A stretch of DNA of 39,123 nucleotides. Origin: Gammaproteobacteria bacterium. GTDB taxonomy: Bacteria > Pseudomonadota > Gammaproteobacteria > Pseudomonadales > Azotimanducaceae. The stretch covers positions 101,864-140,986 of the forward strand of contig NZGC01000070.1 in assembly GCA_002689445.1 (NCBI GenBank), written 5' to 3'. This document shows, piece after piece, positions 8,109 to 17,858 of this stretch. Each line of letters opens with the position of its first letter. Within the stretch, counting starts at the first letter, position 1. The position numbers and the translations under genes were made by a program. The notes beneath the pieces are model-generated. The model was not told where the DNA came from. It made no database searches and saw only the letters and a list, made by a program, of their open reading frames with translations.

Positions 8109-9253
8109 GCCATTCTGGTTTCAGCCTCTACGTCCACGTCCCTTGGTGCGAGCGAAAATGCCCGTACTGTGACTTTAATTCTCACGCCCTACCCGCTGGA
8201 CACACCCTTGATCCCGAAATCGAGCAAGCCTATGTTCTTCAGTTGCTCAATGACCTTGATCTGGACCTCGAATCTCACAACTTAAGCGGGGAGATAGACA
8301 CCCTATTCATCGGTGGCGGCACCCCGAGCCTCTTCTCCTCAGATGCGATTGACCAACTGCTTACTGGTATCCATCAGCGCTTACCTATCGCGAGCCATGC
8401 CGAGTGCACGCTGGAAGCCAATCCTGGTTCCAGTGATCACGCTAAATTTGCGCGTTTTCGGGCCGCAGGGATTAATCGGTTAAGCTTGGGGATTCAAAGT
8501 TTTTCCGATATTGCCCTCACGGCGCTGGGTAGAGTTCATCATCGAGACGAGGCGATCGCGGCCATCGAGTCAGCCAGAGCCGCGGGCTTCAACAACATCA
8601 ATCTCGATCTGATGTATGGGCTACCCGGTCAGCTACCCGACGACGCCCTCAAGGATTTAGCAGAGGCCCTAAACTTTCGGCCTGAGCATATTTCTTGGTA
8701 TCAATTAACCATCGAGCCCAATACCGTTTTTTATCGGACGTCTCCCTCTTTGCCCCACGAGAACCTGTTGCTTGAAATCGACAAAATCGGTCTTCAATGC
8801 CTTAAGGATCATGGTTACCAGCGCTACGAAGTTTCGGCCTTTGCAAGGAACCCGCAATTACGATCAAAGCACAACCTTAATTATTGGCAGTTCGGCGATT
8901 ATCTCGGCATCGGCGCCGGCGCTCATGGCAAGATTACGACTCACGCTCCTCATCACCGGGTAATTCGAACGCAAAAGACTCGAGCGCCTCAGCACTATCT
9001 TGCCGCTGTCAATCCATCACAACGTCAGATCGAGACACAGGATCTGCCGCTCGAATTCTTGATGAATGGCTTGCGATTGGTTGACGGATTTTTGCTCAGT
9101 CAATTCGAAGCCACGACGCGATTACCGGTCAGTACCTTAGATGATTTCATCAAGGCAGGCGAAACTCGGGGATGGCTCACCAGAGACAATGGCCAGCTGC
9201 GCGCGACGCCTCGGGGTTACCACTTTTTAGATTCGCTGCTGACACTGATCTAG
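8105..9253 (+). CDS. hemW: Heme chaperone HemW (radical SAM family)
   Basis: HemW is a radical SAM protein related to oxygen-independent coproporphyrinogen oxidase but now regarded as a heme chaperone. The 382 residues match the family. The [4Fe-4S] cluster site is CERKCPYC (Cys 15, 19 and 22), a CX3CX2C motif that continues to FNSHA. Further signs are FIGGGTPSLF, LSLGIQSF, the NLDLMYGLPGQ segment, and the HemW C-terminal KHNLNYWQFGDYLGIGAGAH. The cysteine spacing and short N terminus favour HemW over HemN. It is coupled to rdgB through ATGA and ends with a four-base overlap (9250-9253) against convergent trmB. Confidence 0.96.
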   Translation: MSHSGFSLYVHVPWCERKCPYCDFNSHALPAGHTLDPEIEQAYVLQLLNDLDLDLESHNLSGEIDTLFIGGGTPSLFSSDAIDQLLTGIHQRLPIASHAECTLEANPGSSDHAKFARFRAAGINRLSLGIQSFSDIALTALGRVHHRDEAIAAIESARAAGFNNINLDLMYGLPGQLPDDALKDLAEALNFRPEHISWYQLTIEPNTVFYRTSPSLPHENLLLEIDKIGLQCLKDHGYQRYEVSAFARNPQLRSKHNLNYWQFGDYLGIGAGAHGKITTHAPHHRVIRTQKTRAPQHYLAAVNPSQRQIETQDLPLEFLMNGLRLVDGFLLSQFEATTRLPVSTLDDFIKAGETRGWLTRDNGQLRATPRGYHFLDSLLTLI

Positions 9254-9912
9254 CGGCGGGTCCTTGCGGCAATGTCGGTCACCTCATGACCGAGTCTACG
9301 TCCCCGTTGTTCATATTTCGTGATGGGCCTTCGCGGCGGATCAGAAAATTCAAACGCTGGATGCGTTTGCAAGGCCTCTTGCATCACCTCCGCATAAGGC
9401 ACCCAATCAGTGGCCAAATGTAAACAGCCTCCGAGCATCAATTTATTGGCGACACAGTCTAGAAATTCTTGGTTCACCAGTCGCCGCTTATGATGCTTTT
9501 TCTTGTGCCAAGGATCCGGGAAAAACACTTGCAAGACGCTTAAACCATTATCCGGCAGCTCTGGGAGCACCGACCAGGCATCGCCGTTAATGACTTTAAT
9601 ATTGGTCAATGCATGCTGTTCGGCCTTGAGCATCAAATGGCCTACTCCAGGTCCGTGGACCTCTGCACCTAAAAAATTTTGCTCCGGCGCGTCCACGGCC
9701 ATCTGGACGAGGGAGTCTCCCATTCCAAAACCAATTTCCAACGTTAAGGGTTGCAATCGAGGAAAGCCAAATTGAGGCTGGGACCACTGCTCGTCGCTGA
9801 GCGCGTATCGAGGATAAAGTTCATCGAGCGCCCGACGCTGACCCTTTGACAACCTGCCCTGTCGCATAACGAAGCTTCGAATTCGATCTCTGAACGGCTC
9901 GGTGTGGCTCAC
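9250..9912 (-). CDS. trmB: tRNA (guanine-N7-)-methyltransferase
   Basis: TrmB places 7-methylguanosine at position 46 of tRNAs using S-adenosylmethionine. The 220 residues begin at a GTG (9912) and include the basic N-terminal IRSFVMRQGRLSKGQ, the SAM motif LEIGFGMGDSLVQMA, FLGAEVHGPGVG, and the diagnostic FFPDPWHKKKHHKRR. The C-terminal PITKYEQRGRRLGHEV is also characteristic. It is the last gene of a probable rpoH-DUF423-trmB unit, three bases after the DUF423 stop. In E. coli and Pseudomonas trmB is not next to rpoH, so this grouping is less common. Confidence 0.97.
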   Translation of the reverse strand: MSHTEPFRDRIRSFVMRQGRLSKGQRRALDELYPRYALSDEQWSQPQFGFPRLQPLTLEIGFGMGDSLVQMAVDAPEQNFLGAEVHGPGVGHLMLKAEQHALTNIKVINGDAWSVLPELPDNGLSVLQVFFPDPWHKKKHHKRRLVNQEFLDCVANKLMLGGCLHLATDWVPYAEVMQEALQTHPAFEFSDPPRRPITKYEQRGRRLGHEVTDIAARTRR

Positions 9913-9915
9913 GAT

Positions 9916-10320
9916 TTAGGGTAAAGGCCGATCGATACCTGGGACGGCACTCGAGAAGGCGCCATACGCCAGCGCTAACCAACCAGCAATGAATAAGACT
10001 CCACCAATGGGTGTTACCGGCCCGAGCCAGCGCAGATTCCAGATGGCTAGACCGTACAAGCTGCCAGAAAACAAACAAATGCCCAGCAAAAAGCCGGCAC
10101 CAGCCCAGAAGAAAATCGGTTTAGGCTCTAGCACCAACATGAGCAAACCGACCAACAACAGGGCCAAGCTGTGGGTCATTTGATACTGGACTGCGGTTTC
10201 AAACGTTGCGCGGCTGGTTTCCGATAACACCGCTTTGAGCGCATGAGCACCAAACGCCCCGATGATCACCGACAACCCAGCGCTTATGGCGCCTATACTC
10301 AGCATGATTTGAGGAGACAT
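9916..10320 (-). CDS. DUF423 small membrane protein
   Basis: This 134-residue protein belongs to DUF423 (YgdD-like), with four predicted membrane helices. The conserved N terminus contains GAFGAHALKAVLSE, and the hydrophobic segments cover about residues 5-25, 45-65, 70-90 and 100-125; PVTPIGGVLFIAGW lies in the last. The biochemical role is unknown. The ATG at 10320 follows GAGG-free sequence, and the closest purine run, TAAGGC, is in the rpoH stop region, so reinitiation after rpoH (a three-base gap) is likely. It is placed between rpoH and trmB, both on the same strand. Confidence 0.92.
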   Translation of the reverse strand: MSPQIMLSIGAISAGLSVIIGAFGAHALKAVLSETSRATFETAVQYQMTHSLALLLVGLLMLVLEPKPIFFWAGAGFLLGICLFSGSLYGLAIWNLRWLGPVTPIGGVLFIAGWLALAYGAFSSAVPGIDRPLP

Positions 10321-10323
10321 GCC

Positions 10324-11181
10324 TTACGCCGGCTGAAACTTGTGACGCAATTTTTTCAGAGCACCTTGTTCAACCTGTCGGACGCGCTCTGCTGAAATAC
10401 CATACTCATCGGCAAGCTCTTGCAGCGTTGCCTTCGGTTCCTGTAGCCAGCGCTTCGTGACAATATCCCGAGCCCGGCCATCGAGATTAGCCAGTCCGGC
10501 TTGCAGCTTCGACGTCTCGGCGTTTTGAGTGCTGTGCAATTCCACGATTTCAGCGGGATCATTCCCAGCCTCGGTTAAAAATTGCGCCGGCGCAGCGATA
10601 AAGGTGTCGTCATCGTCAGACTCGGGCAGGTCAAAAGAGGCGTCCTGAGCACTCAGGCGGCCCTCCATCTGACGCACGGTCTCGGGTTTAACGCCAAGCG
10701 CTTCTGCAATATCGGTGACTTCTTGTGCCCGTAGCCATCCAAGCCGCGGCTTTTTGCTACGCAGATTAAAAAACAGTTTGCGCTGAGACTTTGTCGTCGC
10801 TACCCGCACGATACGCCAATTACGAAGAATGAATTCGTGGATTTCTGCCTTAATCCAGTGCACCGCGAAAGAAACCAATCGAACTTGGTATTCAGGGTTG
10901 AAGCGTTTAACGGCTTTCATCAGCCCAACATTACCTTCTTGAATGAGATCCGCTTCTGACAGACCATAGCCTGAGTAACTTCGGGCAATGTAGATCACGA
11001 AACGAAGATTGGCTAGAACCAACCGCCGAGCGGCCTCAACGTCTCCGTATTCGTGCAGACGCCGCGCCAATCGCTGCTCTTCTTCCGCTGACAATACAGA
11101 AAGGGTATTGACGGCACGCACGTAGGCCTCGAGATTCGAGCCCGGCGCCGAGATGTCGAATGGGATGGGAACCGCAGTCAT
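10324..11181 (-). CDS. rpoH: RNA polymerase heat-shock sigma factor sigma-32
   Basis: RpoH directs RNA polymerase to heat-shock promoters. From the ATG at 11181 it has 285 residues, matching E. coli (284); a longer reading from 11238 would run through the promoter and is rejected. Region 2 is clear (RFVIYIARSYSGYGLSEADL, then IQEGNVGLMKAVKRFNP), followed by the diagnostic RpoH box QRKLFFNLR, region 3, and region 4 with the helix-turn-helix LQELADEYGISAERVRQVEQ. A good ribosome binding site, GAGGG at 11190-11194, lies eight bases upstream. The gene follows ftsX but has its own sigma-70 promoter (see 11210-11238). Confidence 0.98.
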   Translation of the reverse strand: MTAVPIPFDISAPGSNLEAYVRAVNTLSVLSAEEEQRLARRLHEYGDVEAARRLVLANLRFVIYIARSYSGYGLSEADLIQEGNVGLMKAVKRFNPEYQVRLVSFAVHWIKAEIHEFILRNWRIVRVATTKSQRKLFFNLRSKKPRLGWLRAQEVTDIAEALGVKPETVRQMEGRLSAQDASFDLPESDDDDTFIAAPAQFLTEAGNDPAEIVELHSTQNAETSKLQAGLANLDGRARDIVTKRWLQEPKATLQELADEYGISAERVRQVEQGALKKLRHKFQPA

Positions 11182-11209
11182 CGTCTGTACCCTCTTTTTG
11201 GGGTCGCAA

Positions 11210-11238
11210 ATTTTAGCATCGTCGACCCGAACTGCCAA
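11210..11238 (-). promoter_or_regulatory. Sigma-70 promoter of rpoH
   Basis: On the minus strand TTGGCA (11238-11233) and TAAAAT (11215-11210) are separated by exactly 17 bases, and TG stands one base before the -10 (an extended -10). This is one of the best promoter matches in the window. Transcription would start near 11204 and give a leader of about 23 bases before the rpoH ATG at 11181. It lies in the 73-base gap between ftsX and rpoH. No sigma-E or sigma-54 match was seen. Confidence 0.7.
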
Positions 11239-11254
11239 TATTACGCAAAAAGCG

Positions 11255-12223
11255 CTATTTCGGTTGAATTTGCTTTAAGTGACGCCAGACGGACAACCAG
11301 GATGCCGATATGCCCAGCCCCGCGCCGACCAAGAGCAACCACAGAGATTCATCGACACTGAGGACCCCAAGGGCAAAACTACTGCGGTAGGCTTGTGCCA
11401 TCTGCTCAACCGGCGCCGCCAAAAAGCCGAGGCTTAACTGAACAATCAGCCAAGCAAAGCAGGCGCCCCCCAAACCCAACCAAAACCCCCGATAAATAAA
11501 AGGCCTTTGCACAAAACGATCGCTGGCTCCAAAGAGTTTGGATATTTCAATCTCGCTGCGCTGTGACTCGATGGTGAGTCTCAGGGTGTTGCCAATAATC
11601 AAAATGACACCCAGAGAAAATAGCAGTCCCATAGCGATGACCAACCGATTGAGAATCCGCATCAACGCCTGCAAGCGAGCCAACCAAGCCGCATCGAAAA
11701 CCACCTCATCAACGCCAGGTAATTCATCCATCCAGTTCACCAATAGCTTAGCTTCAGCGCCGCCGCCTACCAAGGGCTTAACATCTAACATTGCGGGCAA
11801 GGGGTTTTCGGAAAAAGCCCTAAGAATGTCACCAAACCCCGACTGGGCGGCAAAGGCATTGAGGGCTTGTCGCTCGGTAACTAGCGTTACTGATTGTATC
11901 TGGGACGAGCCTCGTAGGGTGTTGAGCAATTCCTGCGCCTCGGCACTATCACTCGGTACCGAAAGATAAACGCTCACCGAGGGCTCTATTGACGCCTTGG
12001 CATCCGCGACCGCAGCTTCTCGCAGGCCAAGGCCCAACAGCAAAGGTAAGCTGAGCGCAATACCAATCACAAGCCAAGTCGTGATCAGACTACCAGGCGC
12101 GCTCATCAGGGCGGCAAAGGTTTGGACGAACAATTGTCTGTGATGTCTCCCCCAAGCGCGAATTCGCTCAGACCGAAGAATTACCCTCGCTTCGGCTCCC
12201 CCAGCTCGTGGATTACTGGTCAA
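11255..12223 (-). CDS. ftsX: Cell division protein FtsX
   Basis: FtsX is the membrane part of the FtsEX complex, which controls peptidoglycan amidases at the division septum. The 322 residues show the usual arrangement: a cytoplasmic N terminus with WGRHHRQLFVQTF, a first membrane segment at about 50-70 (LVIGIALSLPLLLGLGL), a large periplasmic loop to about 185, and three further segments near 190-215, 245-270 and 295-315. Conserved NTLRLTIESQRSEIEISKLF precedes the third. The start overlaps the ftsE stop by 11 bases. The order ftsY-ftsE-ftsX-rpoH is strongly conserved in gammaproteobacteria. Confidence 0.96.
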   Translation of the reverse strand: MTSNPRAGGAEARVILRSERIRAWGRHHRQLFVQTFAALMSAPGSLITTWLVIGIALSLPLLLGLGLREAAVADAKASIEPSVSVYLSVPSDSAEAQELLNTLRGSSQIQSVTLVTERQALNAFAAQSGFGDILRAFSENPLPAMLDVKPLVGGGAEAKLLVNWMDELPGVDEVVFDAAWLARLQALMRILNRLVIAMGLLFSLGVILIIGNTLRLTIESQRSEIEISKLFGASDRFVQRPFIYRGFWLGLGGACFAWLIVQLSLGFLAAPVEQMAQAYRSSFALGVLSVDESLWLLLVGAGLGISASWLSVWRHLKQIQPK

Positions 12224-12875
12224 AACTCAGCACCCTCCCCGCTTCAAGTTTTACCTGTCTTGCCGACATGACTTTAACCAAGTCTAGATCGTGCGTGGCG
12301 ATTAACACGGTCACGCCTAACTGACTGAACTGGGCAAATAGGCCCATAATTTCTTTACTCAGCGCAGGATCTAGATTTCCAGTGGGCTCATCAGCCAGCA
12401 AAAACGGGGGTCTGTGGACAACCGCACGTGCGATCCCGACCCGCTGCTGTTCGCCCCCTGATAACATTTCGGGCCAATCCAGCTCTCGTCCTTCAAGGTC
12501 AACCTTAGCCAAGGCTGCACGAACTCGGCGGGCGATATCGCTTGGCGGCATACCAGCGATACGCAAGGGCAATGCAACGTTATCGCCTACCGTTCGATCA
12601 AATAACAATTGATGATTTTGAAAAACCACGCCGATATTCTGCCGTAACTGGGGTAACCGCCTCGCGGCAAGTTGGGTAATGTTCTGACCGGCAACAATGA
12701 CTTGACCTCTCGAGCTACGCTCGATGCCATTGATCAATTTTAACAACGTTGACTTTCCTGCCCCAGACGGCCCGGTCAAGAAGACCAGTTCTCCTGTATC
12801 GATCTGAAGCGACACGTTTGACAAGGCCTCGTGGCCATTGGGATATCGCTTGGAAACTTGATCAAGAATCAACAT
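12213..12875 (-). CDS. ftsE: Cell division ATP-binding protein FtsE
   Basis: FtsE is the ABC-type ATPase of FtsEX. The 220 residues match the family. The motifs are Walker A GPSGAGKSTLLKLING (about 36-51), the Q-loop in VVFQNHQLLFDRTV, the signature LSGGEQQRVGIARAV, Walker B FLLADEPTGNLDP, and the switch His in VLIATHD. The ATG at 12875 shares one base with the ftsY stop (TAATG), so translation is probably coupled. A ribosome binding site lies at the end of ftsY (CGGAGG on the opposite strand is not relevant). It overlaps ftsX by 11 bases. Confidence 0.97.
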   Translation of the reverse strand: MLILDQVSKRYPNGHEALSNVSLQIDTGELVFLTGPSGAGKSTLLKLINGIERSSRGQVIVAGQNITQLAARRLPQLRQNIGVVFQNHQLLFDRTVGDNVALPLRIAGMPPSDIARRVRAALAKVDLEGRELDWPEMLSGGEQQRVGIARAVVHRPPFLLADEPTGNLDPALSKEIMGLFAQFSQLGVTVLIATHDLDLVKVMSARQVKLEAGRVLSFDQ

Positions 12876-13831
12876 TATTCGGAGGTATCCAAAATGGCAT
12901 CTACGAACAGTTCGGGATCAAACGGCTTCAAATCGTCGATCGCTTCACCGACACCCACAAACTGAATGGGCAATCCCAAGGCTTCAGAGAGTGCAAACAC
13001 TACTCCCCCTTTGGCTGTGCCATCCAGTTTGGTCAGCACAAGTCCAGTCACCGATACGTCTTGGGTAAACGCTCTTGCTTGCTCAATTGCATTTTGCCCT
13101 GTGGTCGCATCAAGGACTAGCAGGACGTGCTGAGGTGCCGCTTCATCTTGGCGGCGCAATACCCGAACAATTTTTTGCAATTCCTGCATCAGGTTCTTTT
13201 TGTTTTGCAGCCTGCCTGCGGTATCGGCAATCAGCACATCGGCCTGTCGCGCTTTGGCTGCAGCCAAAGCATCGAACAGCACCGACGCACTATCGGCCCC
13301 CGTGTGCTGCGCGATCACCTCGATCTCATTGCGCTCCCCCCAGGTTTTTAATTGTTCAACCGCCGCCGCTCTGAACGTGTCGCCCGCGGCTAACATCACC
13401 CTTCGTTGATCGTGCTGAAAATATCTTGCAAGTTTACCTGCAGTGGTTGTTTTGCCCGCACCATTTACACCCACCATGAGAATAACTTCCGTACCCTGGC
13501 CACCCAGCGCAAACCCCTGGCTTGACGGTGCCAACAACGACAATAAATGTGACCGTAAGGCTAATTTTAGCGCTGCCGGATCAGCCAACTGATCCCGGGC
13601 GACCATTTTGGTTAAGGCTTCAATTGCCTCCTGGGTCACTGTCATACCAAAATCGGAGGTAATCAATAGGGTTTCGATGGCATCTAGTAGATCATCATCG
13701 ATTGCCTTCGCGCCCAAAAATAAAGTTGAGACTTGATCTGAAACCCCGGCCCGAGTCTTTGCTAATCCACGCTTTAAACGAGCCAATAGCCCTGGCTTGC
13801 CTTGCGCGCTTTGATCTGCAACATTGTCCAT
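12875..13831 (-). CDS. ftsY: Signal recognition particle receptor FtsY
   Basis: FtsY is the SRP receptor GTPase that docks ribosome-nascent-chain complexes at the inner membrane. The protein is short at 318 residues: the helical NG domain begins at about residue 14 (GLLARLKRGLAKTRAGV), so the long acidic N-terminal domain of the E. coli protein (497 residues) is absent. GTPase motifs are GVNGAGKTTTAGKLA (about 118-132), DTFRAAAVEQL, IADTAGRLQ and TKLDGTAKGG, with a normal C-terminal GVGEAIDDLKPFDPE. The start (ATG 13831) lies only 29 bases from the divergent rsmD start. It heads the ftsYEX unit. Confidence 0.97.
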   Translation of the reverse strand: MDNVADQSAQGKPGLLARLKRGLAKTRAGVSDQVSTLFLGAKAIDDDLLDAIETLLITSDFGMTVTQEAIEALTKMVARDQLADPAALKLALRSHLLSLLAPSSQGFALGGQGTEVILMVGVNGAGKTTTAGKLARYFQHDQRRVMLAAGDTFRAAAVEQLKTWGERNEIEVIAQHTGADSASVLFDALAAAKARQADVLIADTAGRLQNKKNLMQELQKIVRVLRRQDEAAPQHVLLVLDATTGQNAIEQARAFTQDVSVTGLVLTKLDGTAKGGVVFALSEALGLPIQFVGVGEAIDDLKPFDPELFVDAILDTSE

Positions 13832-13860
13832 CGTTTTTAACTCGTCTGAGGTTGGTTGCT

Positions 13861-14448
13861 GTGTCTAAGTCTTTTGCAACTTCGACTGTCCGGATTATCG
13901 GTGGAAATTGGCGCGGTCGCAAAGTTTCCTTTACGCCAGAAAAAGATCTCAGACCAACTCCTGATCGTGTTCGAGAAACCTTGTTCAACTGGTTGCAAGG
14001 GCGCATCGCCGGAAAACGTGTCCTTGAACTGTTTGCTGGCAGCGGTATCTTGAGTTTTGAAGCACTGTCCCGAGGCGCCCGTCATGTTACCTTGATGGAC
14101 CAATCGCATCGAGTCATCAAGATGCTTGAGCGCAATCGAGATGAGCTGGGTCAATCGAGCAATCACTGCGTCATCGTACAGCAAGATGCCTTTGCTCAAC
14201 TGCAGATTCCTGCCAAAGAGCCTTTTGACATCGTTTTTATTGATCCGCCTTTTCAATCCGACGGTCATCTAGAAATTATTCCCCGTCTGCTTCGCCAGCA
14301 CTATTTGAGTCGAGATGCTCTGATTTACATTGAGTGCCCTTCGGCCAGCTTGCTCGAAGCCATGGGGCAACAGCAACTTTCGATCATCAAGCAAAAGCGC
14401 GCCGGCCAGGTGCACTTTGCTTTGCTGTCAAACCAAGACGCGTTTTGA
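13861..14448 (+). CDS. rsmD: 16S rRNA m2G966 methyltransferase RsmD
   Basis: RsmD methylates N2 of G966 in 16S rRNA. From the GTG at 13861 the protein has 195 residues, the usual size, and the family N terminus TVRIIGGNWRGRKVSF starts about ten residues in. GAGG at 13848-13851 is a good ribosome binding site nine bases before the GTG; a longer frame from 13702 lies inside divergent ftsY and is rejected. Motifs are LRPTPDRVRETLFNWL, the SAM site VLELFAGSGILSFEALSRGA, and the catalytic FIDPPF. Divergent ftsY and downstream coaD are the normal neighbours in this group. Confidence 0.95.
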   Translation: MSKSFATSTVRIIGGNWRGRKVSFTPEKDLRPTPDRVRETLFNWLQGRIAGKRVLELFAGSGILSFEALSRGARHVTLMDQSHRVIKMLERNRDELGQSSNHCVIVQQDAFAQLQIPAKEPFDIVFIDPPFQSDGHLEIIPRLLRQHYLSRDALIYIECPSASLLEAMGQQQLSIIKQKRAGQVHFALLSNQDAF

Positions 14449-14468
14449 GCCATTCCCTAGGTGCGGTA

Positions 14469-14485
14469 TCATCAGCCCCTGATGA
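14469..14485 (+). repeat. Perfect 7-bp inverted repeat upstream of coaD
   Basis: TCATCAG (14469-14475) and CTGATGA (14479-14485) form a perfect inverted repeat around a three-base CCC centre. It ends one base before GGAG (14487-14490), the ribosome binding site of coaD, and overlaps a possible -10 element TATCAT (14467-14472). It could be an operator or an RNA hairpin placed against the ribosome binding site; the sequence does not decide. No U-run follows, so it is not an intrinsic terminator. Confidence 0.55.
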
Positions 14486-15780
<1,295 letters not shown>

Positions 15781-15847
15781 AAGGTTTAGATCATCTCTCT
15801 CAGGTTCACTGCTTATCGCCCGTTGTTAGCCGCTCTTCCTCGGATTC

Positions 15848-15856
15848 TGCTACATT
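15848..15856 (+). promoter_or_regulatory. Extended -10 element upstream of the hydantoinase-type gene
   Basis: TGCTACATT at 15848-15856 fits an extended -10 (TG, one base, then TACATT). The best -35-like sequence, TTGTTA at 15823-15828, is 22 bases away and is too far for a normal spacer. Transcription would begin near 15863, which would exclude the in-frame TTG at 15855 as a start and favour the ATG at 15885, with a leader of about 22 bases that contains no clear ribosome binding site. Confidence 0.4.
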
Positions 15857-15884
15857 GGGTACTTCACAGATTATTACACAGCTC

Positions 15885-17855
15885 ATGCCAGAACATTATC
15901 TGGGTATCGATACCGGTGGCACCTTCACGGATTTTGCATACCTACACCAAGACCAACTGATCACCCACAAACGGCTTTCTACCCCCTCTGCGCCGGAGGT
16001 CGCGATTCTCGACGGTATAGAGCAGCTTGGTCTCACCCAATTGTGCGAGCAAGGTAAGCTCATAATCATCCACGGTACGACTGTCGCAACGAACGCGGCC
16101 TTAGAGTCTCGAGGCGTCAAAACTGCCTATATCTGTAACCAGGGGCTTGGCGACGTGCTTGAAATTGGCCGTCAAAATCGCCGAGACCTCTATCAACTAT
16201 TACCCAGTAAAGATCGTTTAAACGTCCCCGGCGACGCTATCTTCGAGCTTGATGTTCGACGAGATGCAAAGGGCAAGATCAAACCCCCGCTGAAAGCAAC
16301 CGACCTCGAAGCGCTCAAATCGGCGATCCAAGCTTACAAGCCCAGCGCTATCGCCATTAATCTGCTCTTTTCCTACATCAACTCGGATGATGAGCGCGCC
16401 ATCGCCGATCAATTAAGCGACGCTTATTTTGTTAGCCGATCCTCCGAAGTGTTGCCCGAAATCGGCGAATACGAACGCGGAGTAACCACCTTTTTAAACG
16501 CCTCACTCGGTCCTTTGGTTGCCCGTTATCTCGAGCGACTCCAGCACGCAATTGCGCCCAGTCAGCTGGCAATCATGCAGTCGTCTGGCCTGACGCTCGC
16601 CGCCGATCAAGCAGCCAAGCATTCCGTTCGGTTATTACTATCGGGCCCTGCAGGCGGTCTGATCGGCGCTCAAACCACGTTATCGGCATCCAATATCATG
16701 ACCTTCGATATGGGGGGCACCTCGACCGATGTTTCACTCATTGACGAGGATCTTAGTATTGGCCAATCACTCACGATCAACGGCTTGCCGATACCTGTCC
16801 CTGCTATTGATATCGCAACCATCGGTGCCGGAGGCGGCAGTATCGCTAGTATTGATCCGGGGGGATTACTGAAAGTTGGCCCGGAGTCTGCCGGTGCGGA
16901 CCCTGGCCCGGCCTGCTATGGTATGGGCGGCCTAAAAGCAACGGTGACAGATGCCAACGTGGTGCTCGGCCGGTTACCGGTCGATCAACCGCTGGCCGGC
17001 GGTTTGCGATTGAAGACCGACCTTGCCGTTGCTGCAATTTCCGACTTGGGGCAGCAACTGAACCTGTCAGTCGAAGAGACAGCCGCCGGCATTATTACCC
17101 TTGCCAACGAGCGGATGGCCGAAGCGCTCAGGTCGATTTCTATTCAGAAAGGCCACCACCCAAAAGATTTTACGCTGTGCTGCTTCGGTGGCGCCGGTGG
17201 ACTACATCTTTGCGAGCTTTGCGACAGACTGGGCATTCCGCGAGCGTTGGTACCTGCAGAAGCAGGCATTTTCTCAGCATTGGGCATGCTGGCAGCACGC
17301 CCTGGGCGAGAGAAGACGCAAGGTATTAATCAGGCCAGTGATCAGTTCTCCGATCAAGATCTCTCTCGGGTGGTGCTCAGCCTCAGCAACGCTAGCCGCC
17401 AAGAATTAGCCCAAGAGGGTATCTCCGCGACCGAGCAGGAAGTATTCCTAGATTTTCGCTATTTGGGCCAAAATCAGACCTTGAGTATTGCCTACCAAGG
17501 AGACTTGCACTCCGCCTCCGATCAATTTGAAGCCCTTCATGAGGCCCGATACGGCCATCGATTAGCAACATTAACTGAGCTGGTGTCGGTTCGAGTTCGG
17601 CTGGTTGGTCGTCCAAGACTGACCCAATTGGCCGGCTCTCCTGCGAGCAGTGATTCACCGTTATCCAAGGGCAAGTCTGAGGGCTCAGAGCGTCGTTCTG
17701 GTAGGGTGGCATCTAACTTAAACATTGGATCCAAGATAGAAGGGCCCATCGTCGTGACCGGTCCCCATACCAGCATCTGGGTTGCAGAAGGCTGGCAGGC
17801 GGAAAGATTGTCCGAAGGACATCTTCAATTGACGCGAGGCAGACCTCAAGCGTAA
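15885..17855 (+). CDS. Hydantoinase/oxoprolinase family protein (HyuA-like)
   Basis: This 656-residue protein belongs to the hydantoinase A/oxoprolinase family, ATP-dependent enzymes acting on cyclic amides such as 5-oxoproline and hydantoins. The N-terminal domain has the phosphate-binding GIDTGGTFTDFAYL (about 6-19) and HGTTVATNAALESRG. The central domain has LLSGPAGGLIGA, MTFDMGGTSTDVSL, IGAGGGSIASIDPGG and GPESAGADPGPACYGMGG. Most relatives also need a HyuB-type subunit; none is visible here. The substrate is unknown. The residue before IGAGGGS is Thr, with Ala two before it, where homologues commonly have His-Thr. It sits between mutM and rpmG, where E. coli has no such gene. Confidence 0.87.
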   Translation: MPEHYLGIDTGGTFTDFAYLHQDQLITHKRLSTPSAPEVAILDGIEQLGLTQLCEQGKLIIIHGTTVATNAALESRGVKTAYICNQGLGDVLEIGRQNRRDLYQLLPSKDRLNVPGDAIFELDVRRDAKGKIKPPLKATDLEALKSAIQAYKPSAIAINLLFSYINSDDERAIADQLSDAYFVSRSSEVLPEIGEYERGVTTFLNASLGPLVARYLERLQHAIAPSQLAIMQSSGLTLAADQAAKHSVRLLLSGPAGGLIGAQTTLSASNIMTFDMGGTSTDVSLIDEDLSIGQSLTINGLPIPVPAIDIATIGAGGGSIASIDPGGLLKVGPESAGADPGPACYGMGGLKATVTDANVVLGRLPVDQPLAGGLRLKTDLAVAAISDLGQQLNLSVEETAAGIITLANERMAEALRSISIQKGHHPKDFTLCCFGGAGGLHLCELCDRLGIPRALVPAEAGIFSALGMLAARPGREKTQGINQASDQFSDQDLSRVVLSLSNASRQELAQEGISATEQEVFLDFRYLGQNQTLSIAYQGDLHSASDQFEALHEARYGHRLATLTELVSVRVRLVGRPRLTQLAGSPASSDSPLSKGKSEGSERRSGRVASNLNIGSKIEGPIVVTGPHTSIWVAEGWQAERLSEGHLQLTRGRPQA

Positions 17856-17858
17856 GAC

